DNA from: Marinobacter litoralis
GTDB lineage: Bacteria; Pseudomonadota; Gammaproteobacteria; Pseudomonadales; Oleiphilaceae
Reading direction: 5' to 3'
NCBI RefSeq assembly: GCF_016427555.1
Contig: NZ_JAELVS010000003.1
Span: 150,550 to 214,549, forward strand
DNA: 64,000 bases
The notes under the pieces are model-generated. The model saw only the letters and a program-made list of their open reading frames with translations, had not been told where the DNA came from and did not search any database. Numbering within the stretch: the stretch's first letter is position 1; each line of letters opens with the position of its first letter. The translations under genes and the position numbers were made by a program. Shown piece after piece: positions 19,324 to 32,211 of this stretch.

Positions 19324-20172
19324 TCAGCTAACGGCTCGAGCCCTGACATGAATTGGGCCGAGCACCTCGGCCTGCACCAGCTCGATCAGCTGCTCTTTCA
19401 CCAACTCAAGGGTTGCCAGAAAACTGACCACCACACCGAGCCGTCCTTCTTCAACTGAAAACAGGCTTTCAAAAGTAACAAACCGATCCCCCTGCAACAT
19501 CGACAGAATGTGAGACATTCGTTCTCGTGTGGACAGGCGCTCTTTCTCAACGTGGTGACTGGTAAACAAATCCGCCCGTTTCAGTACACCCTGAAGCGCA
19601 AGAATCAACTCTCGCATATCCACATCCGGATGCGGCTGGCTCGACGGCAATTTCGGCAACGCGGCTGATCCGGTAAACGTGTCACGGTCTACCCGCGGCA
19701 TCTGCTCAATGTCTTCGGCGGCCTTTTTAAAGCGCTCATACTGTTGCAGGCGCCGAATCAGTTCGGCTCTGGGGTCCAGCTCGTCGTCGTCATCACTTTC
19801 CTGACGTGGCAACAGCATTCGGGATTTGATCTCGGCCAGCGTGGCCGCCATGACCAGGTATTCAGCCGCCAGTTCGAAGCGCATCGACTCGACTGCTCCA
19901 ATGTACTCCATGTACTGACGGGTTATCTCACTGACATCGATGTCCAGAATGTTCATATTCTGGCGTCGGATAAGATACAGCAGCAAATCCAGAGGCCCCT
20001 CAAAAGCTTCCAGAAAAACAGCAAGGGCATCAGGCGGTATGTAGAGATCTTTGGGAACATCGACCAGAGGTTTGCCTGACACCAACGCGAGGGGCACCTG
20101 CTCCATCTCCTGCGCAGAAGCGTCAACTGGCTCCTTGATCTCTTCCGTCATACCACCGTCGCCTGTTTCCAT
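19324..20172 (-). CDS. scpA: Segregation and condensation protein ScpA (kleisin)
   Basis: ScpA is the kleisin that bridges the SMC heads and binds ScpB. The 282-residue protein shows the family sequence FEGPLDLLLYLIRRQNMNILDIDV followed by ISEITRQYMEYI-like helices and AAEYLVMAATLAEIKSRMLLPR; the C-terminal winged helix is around VTFESLFSVEEGRLGVVVSFLATLELVKEQ. An internal ATG seven codons in (MTEEIKEP) is an alternative start; neither start has a strong ribosome site. It begins 20 bases after trpS. Confidence 0.95.
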   Translation of the reverse strand: METGDGGMTEEIKEPVDASAQEMEQVPLALVSGKPLVDVPKDLYIPPDALAVFLEAFEGPLDLLLYLIRRQNMNILDIDVSEITRQYMEYIGAVESMRFELAAEYLVMAATLAEIKSRMLLPRQESDDDDELDPRAELIRRLQQYERFKKAAEDIEQMPRVDRDTFTGSAALPKLPSSQPHPDVDMRELILALQGVLKRADLFTSHHVEKERLSTRERMSHILSMLQGDRFVTFESLFSVEEGRLGVVVSFLATLELVKEQLIELVQAEVLGPIHVRARAVS

Positions 20173-20192
20173 CGATAACCAACGAGTTCGCG

Positions 20193-21407
20193 TCAGCGGT
20201 AACTGAGGCCCATGGCTTCCCGAACTTCTTCAAGGGTGTCTCTGGCGGCATCTCGCGCGCGCTCCCGACCTTCCTGCAGGATCGAGTACACCAAATCCGG
20301 ATCGTTTTCGTATTCCTTGGCTCGTTCGTGCAGTGGTTTTTGCTCTTCCACAATGGCGTCGATCAAAGGCGCCTTACATTCCAGACACCCGATGCCGGCA
20401 CTGCGGCACCCTTCCTGAACCCAGGCACAGGTTGCTTCGTCGGAATAGACTTTGTGCATTCCCCAGACCGGACACTTCTCGGGCTCACCCGGATCGGTTC
20501 GGCGCACACGCTGCGGGTCGGTCTGCATGGTGCGAATTTTCTGAGCAACGCTATCCGGCTCTTCACGCAGACCAATGTAGTTGTTGTACGATTTGGACAT
20601 CTTTTGCCCGTCGAGCCCGGGCATTTTGGATTCCGGTGTCAACAAGGGTTGAGGTTCGGGCAGGATTACCTTGCCGCCGCCTTCGATGTAGCCGTACAAA
20701 CGCTCGCGGTCGCCCAACGAAATGTTCTGCTGCTCTTTCAGCAGAGCCCGGGCAATTTCCAGTGCCTCGGTGCTGCCCTCTTCCTGATAACGTTTTTTCA
20801 ACGATCGATACAGCTTGGCGTTCTTCTTACCCATTTTCACGATGGCTGCTTCGGCCAACTCTTCAAATCCGGGCTCGCGGCCATAGATGTGATTGAAGCG
20901 GCGGGCAATCTCACGGGTAATTTCCACGTGTGATACCTGGTCAGCCCCAACCGGCACTTTACCGGCGCGGTACATCAGAATATCCGCGGTTTGCAGCAAT
21001 GGATAACCCAGAAAGCCATAGGTCGCGAGGTCTTTTTCACGCAGCTTTTCCTGCTGGTCTTTGTAGGTCGGAATTCTTTCGAGCCAGCCCAGCGGCGTAA
21101 TCATGGAAAGCAGCAAGTGCAGCTCAGCGTGTTCCGGAACCTGAGACTGAATAAACATAGTGGACGAGCCCGGGTTTACACCTGCAGCCAACCAATCCAC
21201 AACCATGTCCCAGACACTTTGCTCGATACCAGAGGGATCGTCGTATTGCGTGGTTAACGCGTGCCAATCGGCAACGAAGAAGAAGCACTCGTATTCGTGC
21301 TGGAGCTTAACCCAGTTTTTCAGCACACCGTGGTAGTGGCCGAGGTGAAGCTTGCCGGTCGGACGCATGCCGGACAAAATTCTTTGCTGGGAATCGACGG
21401 AACTCAA
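20193..21407 (-). CDS. trpS: Tryptophanyl-tRNA synthetase (cysteine-rich type)
   Basis: This class I enzyme charges tRNA-Trp. It has the HIGH-type motif HLGH (21-24) and the KMSKS motif (269-273). At 404 residues it is longer than the common form of about 330. It contains Cys312-x21-Cys334-x6-Cys341-x2-Cys344, very like the C-x22-C-x6-C-x2-C motif of the iron-sulfur-cluster TrpRS described from Thermotoga maritima; that an Fe-S cluster binds here is inference. It heads the trpS-scpA-scpB-rluB string and lies downstream of the sucCD terminator. Confidence 0.95.
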   Translation of the reverse strand: MSSVDSQQRILSGMRPTGKLHLGHYHGVLKNWVKLQHEYECFFFVADWHALTTQYDDPSGIEQSVWDMVVDWLAAGVNPGSSTMFIQSQVPEHAELHLLLSMITPLGWLERIPTYKDQQEKLREKDLATYGFLGYPLLQTADILMYRAGKVPVGADQVSHVEITREIARRFNHIYGREPGFEELAEAAIVKMGKKNAKLYRSLKKRYQEEGSTEALEIARALLKEQQNISLGDRERLYGYIEGGGKVILPEPQPLLTPESKMPGLDGQKMSKSYNNYIGLREEPDSVAQKIRTMQTDPQRVRRTDPGEPEKCPVWGMHKVYSDEATCAWVQEGCRSAGIGCLECKAPLIDAIVEEQKPLHERAKEYENDPDLVYSILQEGRERARDAARDTLEEVREAMGLSYR

Positions 21408-21546
21408 AGCACAAACTCCTTCTTTCTATTTATAAAGCGCCTGAATGAGCGTGAAGTCACGGGATGAGTCACCAGGCTGACCGGGCATTATAGTCTTAAC
21501 ACCCCCTTGCGTTAAACAAACAGGGTTAAAACAATCGCCTTAAAAC

Positions 21547-21585
21547 GACAAACCCCCGGCATTCTTTCGAACCCGGGGGTTTGTC
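21547..21585 (-). terminator. Intrinsic terminator after sucD
   Basis: A 13-bp perfect stem (21547-21559 with 21573-21585; arm GACAAACCCCCGG) is followed on the minus strand by GTTTT. It lies 18 bases past the sucD stop and ends the sdh-suc gene series before trpS. Confidence 0.85.
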
Positions 21586-21602
21586 ACAGGTCGTGAAAAG
21601 GC

Positions 21603-22474
21603 TTACCAGCCAGTCACTTCCTGCAGTGCCTTGCCGATTTCAGCCAGGCTGCGCACGGTTTTAACGCCGGCGTCGTTCAGAGCTGCGAACTTCTCGTCCG
21701 CGGTACCCTTACCACCTGAAATGATGGCACCTGCGTGGCCCATACGCTTGCCTGGAGGCGCGGTTACGCCGGCAATGTAGGAAACCACAGGCTTGGTGAC
21801 GTTGTCCTTGATGAACGCGGCCGCTTCTTCTTCAGCGGTACCGCCGATTTCACCAATCATCACGATGGCTTCAGTCTGCGGATCTTCCTGAAGCAGCTTC
21901 AGGATATCGATGAAGTTGGAGCCCGGGATCGGGTCACCACCGATACCTACGCAAGTAGACTGGCCGTAGCCGAAGTCTGTGGTCTGCTTGACCGCTTCGT
22001 AAGTCAGGGTGCCGGAACGCGATACGATACCGACCTTACCTGGCTTGTGGATGTGGCCCGGCATGATACCGATCTTGCTTTCGCCCGGTGTGATTACGCC
22101 TGGGCAGTTTGGCCCGATCATGCGTACGCCTTTACGATCTACGTATTCTTTGGCGTACAGCATATCGATGGTCGGAATGCCTTCGGTGATGCACACGATC
22201 AATTCGAGGCCGGCGTCTGCCGCTTCGATGATGGCATCTTTACAGAATGGAGCCGGTACGTAGATAACGGTCGCCTGCGCGCCAGTCTGTTCTACGGCTT
22301 CACGTACGGTGTTGAATACCGGCAGACCCAAGTGCTCGGTACCACCTTTACCCGGGCTTACGCCACCAACCATTTTGGTGCCGTACTCGATAGCCTGCTC
22401 AGAGTGGAAAGTACCCTGTGCGCCGGTAAAGCCCTGGCAGATTACCTTGGTGTCTTTATTAATCAGGATGCTCA

Positions 22475-22475
<1 letters not shown>
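21603..22475 (-). CDS. sucD: Succinyl-CoA synthetase alpha subunit
   Basis: With SucC this enzyme converts succinyl-CoA to succinate with substrate-level phosphorylation. The 290-residue subunit has the CoA-binding Rossmann region ([19 protein letters not shown]), the [13 protein letters not shown] region and the phosphorylated histidine, His247, in [14 protein letters not shown]. Its ATG overlaps the sucC stop by one base (TAATG), so the two subunits are translationally coupled. Length is as in E. coli. Confidence 0.98.
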
Positions 22476-23641
<1,166 letters not shown>

Positions 23642-23796
23642 AGTTAATGTCCCGCTATTTGATGGAGGATAACCACGTACGGAGAAGAACCCGCTGCTCC
23701 CCTCATGGGAAGTCTTGAATGCGAATTCGGTTTGATGAGCAGGGGATCACCTCAGCTCATCATGTCCGCAACCAGAAATCGGTTGTTGTTATAGCG

Positions 23797-23822
23797 AAGG
23801 GGCGCTCTTTCGGGCGCCCCTT
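23797..23822 (-). terminator. Weak intrinsic terminator or hairpin after lpd
   Basis: AAGGGGCGC-TCTTTCGG-GCGCCCCTT forms a 9-bp stem 15 bases past the lpd stop, in the lpd-sucC gap. The minus strand has no clear T-run after it, so termination would be partial. Confidence 0.45.
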
Positions 23823-23836
23823 GCTTCTGGTCTGCG

Positions 23837-25309
<1,473 letters not shown>

Positions 25310-25314
25310 TCAGC

Positions 25315-26538
25315 TTACACGTCCAGCAGGATGCGCGCCGGGTCTTCTAGCATTTCCTTGATGGCTACCAGGAACTGAACGGCATCTTTGCCGTCGATCA
25401 TACGGTGATCGTATGACAGCGCTAGGTACATCATCGGCAAGATCTCAACCTTACCGTTCACCGCCATCGGACGCTCCTGGATCTTGTGCATACCCAGAAT
25501 AGCCGTTTGAGGCGGGTTCAGAATTGGCGTAGAAATCAACGAACCAAAAATACCACCGTTGGTGATGGTGAAGGTACCGCCTGTCATGTCTTCAATGCCC
25601 AGCTTGCCACCTTTGGCCTTGGTACCGTATTCAACAATCTTTTTCTCGATGTCCGCCAGACCCATGGCATCAACATCGCGAAGCACAGGTACAACCAGTC
25701 CACGCTCGGTGGATACCGCAACACCGATATCCTGGTAACCGTGGTAAACCATGTCATTGCCATCGATCGAGGCGTTAACAGCCGGGAAACGCTTCAAGGC
25801 TTCCGTGGCGGCTTTGGCGAAGAACGACATGAAACCGAGTTTAATGTCGTGACGCTTAACAAAGCTTTCCTGATACTGCTTACGCAGCTCCATGATCGGC
25901 GCCATGTTCACTTCGTTGAACGTGGTCAGCATCGCAGCAGTCTGCTGGGCTTCAACCAAACGCTTGGCGATGCTGGCACGCAGGCGAGTCATCGGAACAC
26001 GCTTCTCAGGACGCTCACCCGGTGCAACGTTTACTTCCGGTGCAGCAGCTGGCTTGGCCGCAGAAGAACCTGAAGACTTCTTGCTATCAATATGATTCTG
26101 AACGTCTTCTTTGGTAACACGACCGTCTTTCCCGGTACCTTTGACGGCGGCCGGATCAACGTCATTTTCTTCCGCCAGTTTGCGTGCTGCCGGGCTCAAA
26201 ATCGCATCGCCGGATGCAGGAGCATCTTCGCTCTTCTCAGACTTCTCTTCGTCTTTGCTGCTATCCGCCTTGCTGTCTGCCGGCTTGGATTCACCCGCAG
26301 CGCCTTCTTTAAATTTACCGATCACTTCGCCGCTTTCGCAGGTGTCGCCTTCGGCTTTTACGATTTCTTCAATCACACCGTCAGCCGGAGCAACCACTTC
26401 GAGCACAACTTTGTCGGTTTCAATATCAACAATCAGCTCGTCACGTGAACAGGCTTCACCTGGCTGCTTGTGCCAAGTCGCGACGGTGCCTTCGGCGACC
26501 GACTCAGGGAAAACTGGGGCTTTAATCTCTGTTGTCAT
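25315..26538 (-). CDS. sucB: 2-oxoglutarate dehydrogenase E2, dihydrolipoyl succinyltransferase
   Basis: SucB transfers the succinyl group from SucA to CoA. The 407-residue protein has one N-terminal lipoyl domain (Lys43 in [10 protein letters not shown]), a charged Ala/Glu/Ser linker, a peripheral subunit-binding domain ([20 protein letters not shown]) and the C-terminal catalytic domain ending with the active-site motif [16 protein letters not shown]. It starts 25 bases after sucA. Confidence 0.98.
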   Translation of the reverse strand: MTTEIKAPVFPESVAEGTVATWHKQPGEACSRDELIVDIETDKVVLEVVAPADGVIEEIVKAEGDTCESGEVIGKFKEGAAGESKPADSKADSSKDEEKSEKSEDAPASGDAILSPAARKLAEENDVDPAAVKGTGKDGRVTKEDVQNHIDSKKSSGSSAAKPAAAPEVNVAPGERPEKRVPMTRLRASIAKRLVEAQQTAAMLTTFNEVNMAPIMELRKQYQESFVKRHDIKLGFMSFFAKAATEALKRFPAVNASIDGNDMVYHGYQDIGVAVSTERGLVVPVLRDVDAMGLADIEKKIVEYGTKAKGGKLGIEDMTGGTFTITNGGIFGSLISTPILNPPQTAILGMHKIQERPMAVNGKVEILPMMYLALSYDHRMIDGKDAVQFLVAIKEMLEDPARILLDV

Positions 26539-26563
26539 TACAATTCCTTAGCTCGGTAGCTCG

Positions 26564-29401
26564 TCAGATTTCGAACGCGTCGTTAACCAACTTCTTCTGC
26601 TCTTCGATATGGACAGACATATGTCCACACGCTGGAGCAGCCGAAGGCTCACGACCGGCATACTGAAGGTAGAGTTTTGGGTTCAGGCGCTGCAGCGCAT
26701 TCCGCATGTGGTGCTGACTGGGGTACCAGGCACCCTGGTTCATGGGCTCTTCCTGACACCACACCACCGTTTTCAGCTTAGGATACTGGCCCAGAATTTC
26801 ATCCAGATCATCCGCCGGGAACGGGTACAGCTGCTCAATGCGAACCAACGCAACGTCATCACGCTCATCTGCTTTCTTTTTATCCAGCAGATCGTAATAC
26901 ACCTTGCCACTGCACATAATCAGACGAGTGACCTTCTTCGGATCCGGAAGCTCCTTTTCGGGCAACACGGTCTGGAAGGTACCTGAGGTCAGATCGTCCA
27001 GGCTTGAGATGGCTTCTTTGTGACGCAGCAAGCTCTTAGGCGTGATAGCAATCAAAGGCTTGCGCAAGGGGCGTTTAACCTGGCGGCGCAGCATGTGGAA
27101 TACCTGCGACGGCGTTGTCGGCACACACACCTGAATGTTGTGCTGGGCACAAAGCTGCAGGAAGCGTTCCAGACGGGCCGAACTGTGCTCTGGCCCCTGC
27201 CCTTCGTAACCATGCGGCAACAGCAGCGTCAGACCGCACAAACGGCCCCACTTGTGCTCGCCGCTGGTCAGGAACTGGTCGATAACCACCTGAGCACCGT
27301 TGGCGAAGTCACCAAACTGCGCTTCCCAAATGATCAATGCGTCCGGCTGAGTGGTTGCGTAGCCGTACTCGAATGCCATAACGGCTTCCTCGGACAGCAA
27401 CGAGTCATAGATATCAAAACTCGGCTGGTCGTCCGACAGCGCCTGAAGCGAGATGTAGGAGGATCCGTCTTTCTGGTTGTGCAACACTGCATGGCGGTGC
27501 GAGAAAGTACCACGACCCACGTCCTGGCCGGTCAGGCGAATCTGGTGGCCTTCATTGAGCAGAGTCGCGTACGACATCATCTCACCGTAACCCCAGTTCA
27601 GAGGCAGAGCGCCGGCTGTCATTTTCTCGCGATCGTTGACGATCTTGGAGACCTGACGCTGGACGCTGAACCCTTCCGGAACCTGCGTTAACTTGGCACC
27701 CAACTTCTTGATCGTTTTAGCCGCTACGCTGGTTTTACACTTGGCGGTCCACTCATGTCCGAGGTAAGGAGTCCAATCAACGTACAAATCTTTGTTGGGC
27801 TCTTTCACCAGTGACTTGACCACGTGCTCGCCGTTGTCGAGCGCATCCCGGTACTCTGTCTCCATCTGCTTGATCTCATCCTCATTGAGGATGCCATCCT
27901 GCATCAGACGGTCAGCGTAGATGTTACGGGTGGTTTTCAGCTTGCGAATCTTTTCGTACATCAACGGCTGGGTAGCCGCCGGCTCATCCGCTTCGTTGTG
28001 ACCACGACGGCGGTAGCAAACCAGATCGATAACGACATCACGCTTGAACTCATTGCGGTAATCAACCGCCAGATGCGTCGCGAACATCACCGCTTCAGGG
28101 TCATCTGCGTTCACGTGAAGAATGGGGGCTTGTACCATCTTCGCCACGTCGGTGCAGTACTCGGTGGAGCGCGCATCTTCCTGACGGCTTGTGGTGAAGC
28201 CAACCTGGTTGTTGATCACGATGTGGATGGTGCCACCGACTCCAAAGCCTCGGGTCTGGGACATCTGGAAGGTTTCCATAACCACACCCTGCCCGGCGAA
28301 TGCCGCATCACCGTGCATAACGATTGGCAACACCTTGCTGCCATCTTTATCGTTACGACGGTCCTGACGCGCTCTGACCGAACCAACAACAACCGGAGAC
28401 ACGATTTCCAGGTGCGACGGGTTAAACGCCATGGCCAGGTGCACTTCGCCGCCCGGCGTCATCACGTTTGAGGAGAAGCCTTGGTGATACTTAACATCAC
28501 CAGAGCCGGAATCCGCGAGTTTCTTACCCTCGAATTCGTCAAACAATTCTTTCGGGTTCTTACCGAGCGTGTTAACCAACACGTTCAAGCGACCACGGTG
28601 CGCCATGCCCAACACGATTTCTTTGGCACCGTATGAACCGGCACGCTGAATCAATTCGTCGAGGCAAGGAATCAGGCTTTCGCCACCCTCAAGACCGAAA
28701 CGTTTAACGCCGGGGTAACGGGACCCCAGATACTTTTCAAGTCCTTCCGCAGCGGTCAGGCGCTCCAGGAGATGCTTGCGTGTTTCAGGCTCGTACTGAG
28801 GACGGGAACGTACCGGCTCCATGCGCTGCTGGAACCACCGCTTGATACGGGTATCCACCACGTGCATGTATTCCGCGCCGATACTCTGGCAATAGGTCTG
28901 GCGAAGCCCGTCAACAATGTCTCTGAGCTTCATTGTTTCGGAACCAAAGCTCAGAGAGCCGGTCTGAAACTCGAGATCCAGATCCGATTCATTCAGCTCA
29001 TGAAAAGCCGGATCGAGGTCTTCTACAGGTTCACGCTGCCAGACACCCAGAGGGTCAAGCTTGGATTCCTGATGTCCGCGGAAACGGTACGCGTTAATCA
29101 GCTGAAGAACACGAATCTGCTTTTTGTCAGCATCGGATGTGGCGCTGGCCGGAACGCCGCCACTGGCCAAAAAGCGCTGGTTTCGCGAGATGTGTTCAAA
29201 CTGTTCACGGATCGTCGAGTGGATAACGTCACGACCTTGTTGGCCATCGACACTCGGGAGCTTATCGAAGTAGCTCCGCCACTCTTCAGGAATAGCATTG
29301 GGGTCTGTCAGGTAGGTTTCAAAAAGCTGTTCAACATAGGCTAGATTTCCACCCTGCAAGTGGGAAGTCTGCCATAACTGCTCCATGATGCTTTCGTGCA
29401 T
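26564..29401 (-). CDS. sucA: 2-oxoglutarate dehydrogenase E1
   Basis: E1 decarboxylates 2-oxoglutarate with thiamine diphosphate. The 945-residue protein has the expected N-terminal segment (NLAYVEQLFETYLTDPNAIP), the ThDP region (GMAHRGRLNVLVNTLGK, HGDAAFAGQGVVMETFQMS), and the transketolase-like C-terminal half (QDVGRGTFSHRHAVLH, LLPHGYEGQGPEHSSARLER). Spacing to sucB is 25 bases. It is separated from sdhB by 314 bp that hold two hairpins and a weak promoter-like sequence, so it may be partly independently expressed. Confidence 0.98.
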   Translation of the reverse strand: MHESIMEQLWQTSHLQGGNLAYVEQLFETYLTDPNAIPEEWRSYFDKLPSVDGQQGRDVIHSTIREQFEHISRNQRFLASGGVPASATSDADKKQIRVLQLINAYRFRGHQESKLDPLGVWQREPVEDLDPAFHELNESDLDLEFQTGSLSFGSETMKLRDIVDGLRQTYCQSIGAEYMHVVDTRIKRWFQQRMEPVRSRPQYEPETRKHLLERLTAAEGLEKYLGSRYPGVKRFGLEGGESLIPCLDELIQRAGSYGAKEIVLGMAHRGRLNVLVNTLGKNPKELFDEFEGKKLADSGSGDVKYHQGFSSNVMTPGGEVHLAMAFNPSHLEIVSPVVVGSVRARQDRRNDKDGSKVLPIVMHGDAAFAGQGVVMETFQMSQTRGFGVGGTIHIVINNQVGFTTSRQEDARSTEYCTDVAKMVQAPILHVNADDPEAVMFATHLAVDYRNEFKRDVVIDLVCYRRRGHNEADEPAATQPLMYEKIRKLKTTRNIYADRLMQDGILNEDEIKQMETEYRDALDNGEHVVKSLVKEPNKDLYVDWTPYLGHEWTAKCKTSVAAKTIKKLGAKLTQVPEGFSVQRQVSKIVNDREKMTAGALPLNWGYGEMMSYATLLNEGHQIRLTGQDVGRGTFSHRHAVLHNQKDGSSYISLQALSDDQPSFDIYDSLLSEEAVMAFEYGYATTQPDALIIWEAQFGDFANGAQVVIDQFLTSGEHKWGRLCGLTLLLPHGYEGQGPEHSSARLERFLQLCAQHNIQVCVPTTPSQVFHMLRRQVKRPLRKPLIAITPKSLLRHKEAISSLDDLTSGTFQTVLPEKELPDPKKVTRLIMCSGKVYYDLLDKKKADERDDVALVRIEQLYPFPADDLDEILGQYPKLKTVVWCQEEPMNQGAWYPSQHHMRNALQRLNPKLYLQYAGREPSAAPACGHMSVHIEEQKKLVNDAFEI

Positions 29402-29715
29402 TTTGAATAGCTCACCTTGGCTGGTGCGGGGGAGCGGGTATGGTCGGCCAGTGGTATTTTCCAGTCAATACGGGTTATTACGGCATGACAACCGGATACC
29501 ACAACCATTACGGATGTTTCCGTCCCCTGTGATTTGTTGTACTCAGCGACACTGCAAGGAAACCATAGGAAGGGAACCAGGCAGCGGGGTCAGTTTGCAT
29601 CCTGGTAAGACTTTTGACTATAAGCCTTTGGTTGAAGGCCCCGCAATTGCGAGGCCTCCAGAGGCGCTAACTGACACCGGTGTACCAGTATAGCTATTTC
29701 TTCGGGATTTGCCGG
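29402..29715 (-). other. sdhB-sucA intergenic region with two hairpins
   Basis: No gene is seen in this 314-bp gap. Two hairpins follow sdhB: 29670-29689 (inner ACACC/GGTGT, outer ACTG/CAGT) and 29636-29657 (AGGCC...GGCCT, about 9 pairs with loop AATT). Neither has a T-run. A weak sigma-70-like sequence follows on the minus strand (TTGCGG at 29646-29641, 18 bases, TATAGT at 29622-29617). These could be RNA processing or attenuation sites between the sdh and suc parts. Confidence 0.45.
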
Positions 29716-30420
29716 TCAGGTGGCCCTGTGCAGCAACAAATTCCGGATATGACCGATGGCCTTGGTCGGGTTCAGGCCTTTCGGACACACGCTGACGCAG
29801 TTCATGATGCCCCTGCAGCGGAATACGCTGAACGGGTCATCCAGCTCAGCCAAACGCTCGGCTTGAGCCGTGTCACGACTGTCTGCAAGGAAACGGTACG
29901 CCTGAAGCAGACCTGCCGGCCCAATGAACTTGTCCGGGTTCCACCAGAACGAAGGGCACGAGGTTGAACAGCAAGCACAGAGAATACACTCGTACAGACC
30001 ATCCAGCTTTTCACGCTCTTCTGGCGACTGCAGACGCTCAATGGCGGGCGCAGGCTTGTCATTAACCAGGTACGGCATAACCTTTTCGTACTGCTTGTAG
30101 AAAAGACCCATGTCCACAACCAGGTCACGAATGACCGGAAGCCCCGGTAACGGGCGCAGAACCAGCTTGTTGTTCTTGACCACATCGGAAACCGGAGTGA
30201 TACAAGCCAAACCGTTCTTGCCGTTCATGTTCATACCATCAGAACCGCAAACCCCTTCACGGCAGGAACGACGGTAGCTCATTGAAGGATCCTTCTCCTT
30301 CACGAGGTTCAGCACGTCCAGAACCATCAGATCTTTGCCTTCAGGAATCTCGACTTCGACATCCTGCATGTAAGGGGCGTTATCAGCTTCTGGATTGTAG
30401 CGATACAGACTTACCAACAT
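29716..30420 (-). CDS. sdhB: Succinate dehydrogenase iron-sulfur subunit
   Basis: SdhB passes electrons from the flavin of SdhA to quinone. The 234-residue subunit shows the 2Fe-2S ligands (SCREGVCGSDGMNMNGKNGL followed by AC), and the ferredoxin-like C-terminal part with CILCACCSTSCPSFWWNP and CRGIMNCVSVCPKGLNP for the 4Fe-4S and 3Fe-4S clusters. It follows sdhA by 15 bases and is the last gene of sdhCDAB. All cluster cysteines are present. Confidence 0.98.
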   Translation of the reverse strand: MLVSLYRYNPEADNAPYMQDVEVEIPEGKDLMVLDVLNLVKEKDPSMSYRRSCREGVCGSDGMNMNGKNGLACITPVSDVVKNNKLVLRPLPGLPVIRDLVVDMGLFYKQYEKVMPYLVNDKPAPAIERLQSPEEREKLDGLYECILCACCSTSCPSFWWNPDKFIGPAGLLQAYRFLADSRDTAQAERLAELDDPFSVFRCRGIMNCVSVCPKGLNPTKAIGHIRNLLLHRAT

Positions 30421-30435
30421 ATTCAGAATCTCCCC

Positions 30436-32208
30436 TTAGTAGGTCCGGACTTTCGGCTCGAACGTCGGAACGGTCTTCGGCGCAAAGTTCACGTCACGCT
30501 TGCCCACACGCTTCTCGAGCGGGAAGTACATGGAGTGCTTCAGCCAGTTCTCGTCATCACGCTCGGTGAAGTCGTTACGGGCGTGAGCACCACGACTTTC
30601 TTTACGCTCGTTAGCCGAAATAGCGGTCGCCAGAGCAACCTCATACAGGTTATCGAGCTCAAGCGCTTCAATACGCGCGGTATTAAAGGCCTGACTGGTA
30701 TCCGCCAGCTTGGTCTTACGCACACGCTCGCCAATCGCTTCGAGCTTCTTGAGACCCTCTTCCATGCTCTTGCCGTCTCGGAATACACCGAAGTACAGCT
30801 GCATGCAGTTCTGAAGATCCTTACGAACCGTTGCCACATCCTCGCCTTCGGAGGCACTGTTCAGACGGTCCAGACGCGCCATGGCACGCTTGATGTCTTC
30901 ATCGCTGGCACTGTCTACTTCAAAGCCGCCACGAATCTGCTCTTCAATGTGCAAGCCAGCCGCACGACCGAACACAACCAAGTCGAGCAGCGAGTTACCA
31001 CCCAGACGGTTCGCACCATGAACGGATACACAAGCAGCCTCACCACAAGCAAACAGACCCGGGATAGGCTGATCGTTGCCGTTCTCATCCTGAGACAGAG
31101 CCTGGCCGCCAACGTTGGTCGGGATACCACCCATCATGTAGTGGCAGGTCGGAACAACCGGAACCGGCTCTTTTACCGGATCAACGTGAGCAAACGTACG
31201 TGACAGCTCACAAATGCCCGGCAGACGCAGATTCAGAGTTTCTTCGCCCAGGTGATCCAGCTTCAGCAGTACGTGATCCTTTTCAGGGCCACAGCCACGC
31301 CCTTCCAGAATTTCCAGAACCATAGAGCGCGCAACAACGTCACGACCCGCCAGGTCTTTCGCGTTCGGAGCATAACGCTCCATGAAACGCTCACCTTCGG
31401 AGTTGATCAGATAACCACCCTCACCTCGGCAACCCTCGGTTACCAACGTACCGGCACCGTAGATACCAGTCGGGTGGAACTGCCACATTTCCATATCCTG
31501 AACCGGGAAGCCAGCACGCAGCGCCATACCAATACCGTCTCCAGTATTGATCAGCGCGTTGGTCGTAGACGCATAAATACGACCCGCACCACCAGTAGCC
31601 AGAACGGTTGCCTTGGATTTGATGTAGGCAACTTCACCGGTTTCAATTTCGATGGCCACAACACCAACAACTTCGTTCTTAGAGTTCTTAACCAGATCAA
31701 CGGCGTACCATTCATTCAGGAAGCTGGTACCACCTTTGAGGTTTGCCTGATACAGCGTGTGCAGAAGCGCGTGACCAGTACGGTCAGCTGCAGCACAAGT
31801 ACGAGCAGCCTGAGTCGGGTTATCAGGACCCTTGGACTGACCACCAAATGGACGCTGATAGATACGACCTTGCTCTGTACGAGAGAACGGCAGACCCATA
31901 TGCTCAAGCTCAAAGACAGCCTGGGGGCCTACAGAACACATGTACTCGATCGCGTCCTGGTCACCGATGTAGTCGGAACCTTTAACGGTGTCGTACATGT
32001 GCCAGCGCCAATCATCGTTGGGATCAGCACTTGCGATCGCACAGGTAATACCGCCCTGGGCAGATACCGTGTGCGAACGGGTCGGAAATACTTTTGTGAT
32101 ACACGCGGTGTTAACACCAGACTCAGTCAGCTGGAGGGCGGCACGCATACCAGCTCCACCACCACCGATAACAATCGCGTCGTAAGACATGGTTTTGATG
32201 TTAGACAT
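30436..32208 (-). CDS. sdhA: Succinate dehydrogenase flavoprotein subunit
   Basis: SdhA oxidises succinate to fumarate with covalently bound FAD. The 590-residue protein shows the FAD-binding start ([18 protein letters not shown]), the flavin-linking His in [11 protein letters not shown], the substrate region [17 protein letters not shown] and the [20 protein letters not shown] motif, and the C-terminal helical domain with [15 protein letters not shown]. The spacing of 3 bases to sdhD indicates a tight operon. Confidence 0.98.
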   Translation of the reverse strand: MSNIKTMSYDAIVIGGGGAGMRAALQLTESGVNTACITKVFPTRSHTVSAQGGITCAIASADPNDDWRWHMYDTVKGSDYIGDQDAIEYMCSVGPQAVFELEHMGLPFSRTEQGRIYQRPFGGQSKGPDNPTQAARTCAAADRTGHALLHTLYQANLKGGTSFLNEWYAVDLVKNSKNEVVGVVAIEIETGEVAYIKSKATVLATGGAGRIYASTTNALINTGDGIGMALRAGFPVQDMEMWQFHPTGIYGAGTLVTEGCRGEGGYLINSEGERFMERYAPNAKDLAGRDVVARSMVLEILEGRGCGPEKDHVLLKLDHLGEETLNLRLPGICELSRTFAHVDPVKEPVPVVPTCHYMMGGIPTNVGGQALSQDENGNDQPIPGLFACGEAACVSVHGANRLGGNSLLDLVVFGRAAGLHIEEQIRGGFEVDSASDEDIKRAMARLDRLNSASEGEDVATVRKDLQNCMQLYFGVFRDGKSMEEGLKKLEAIGERVRKTKLADTSQAFNTARIEALELDNLYEVALATAISANERKESRGAHARNDFTERDDENWLKHSMYFPLEKRVGKRDVNFAPKTVPTFEPKVRTY

Positions 32209-32211
32209 CGA

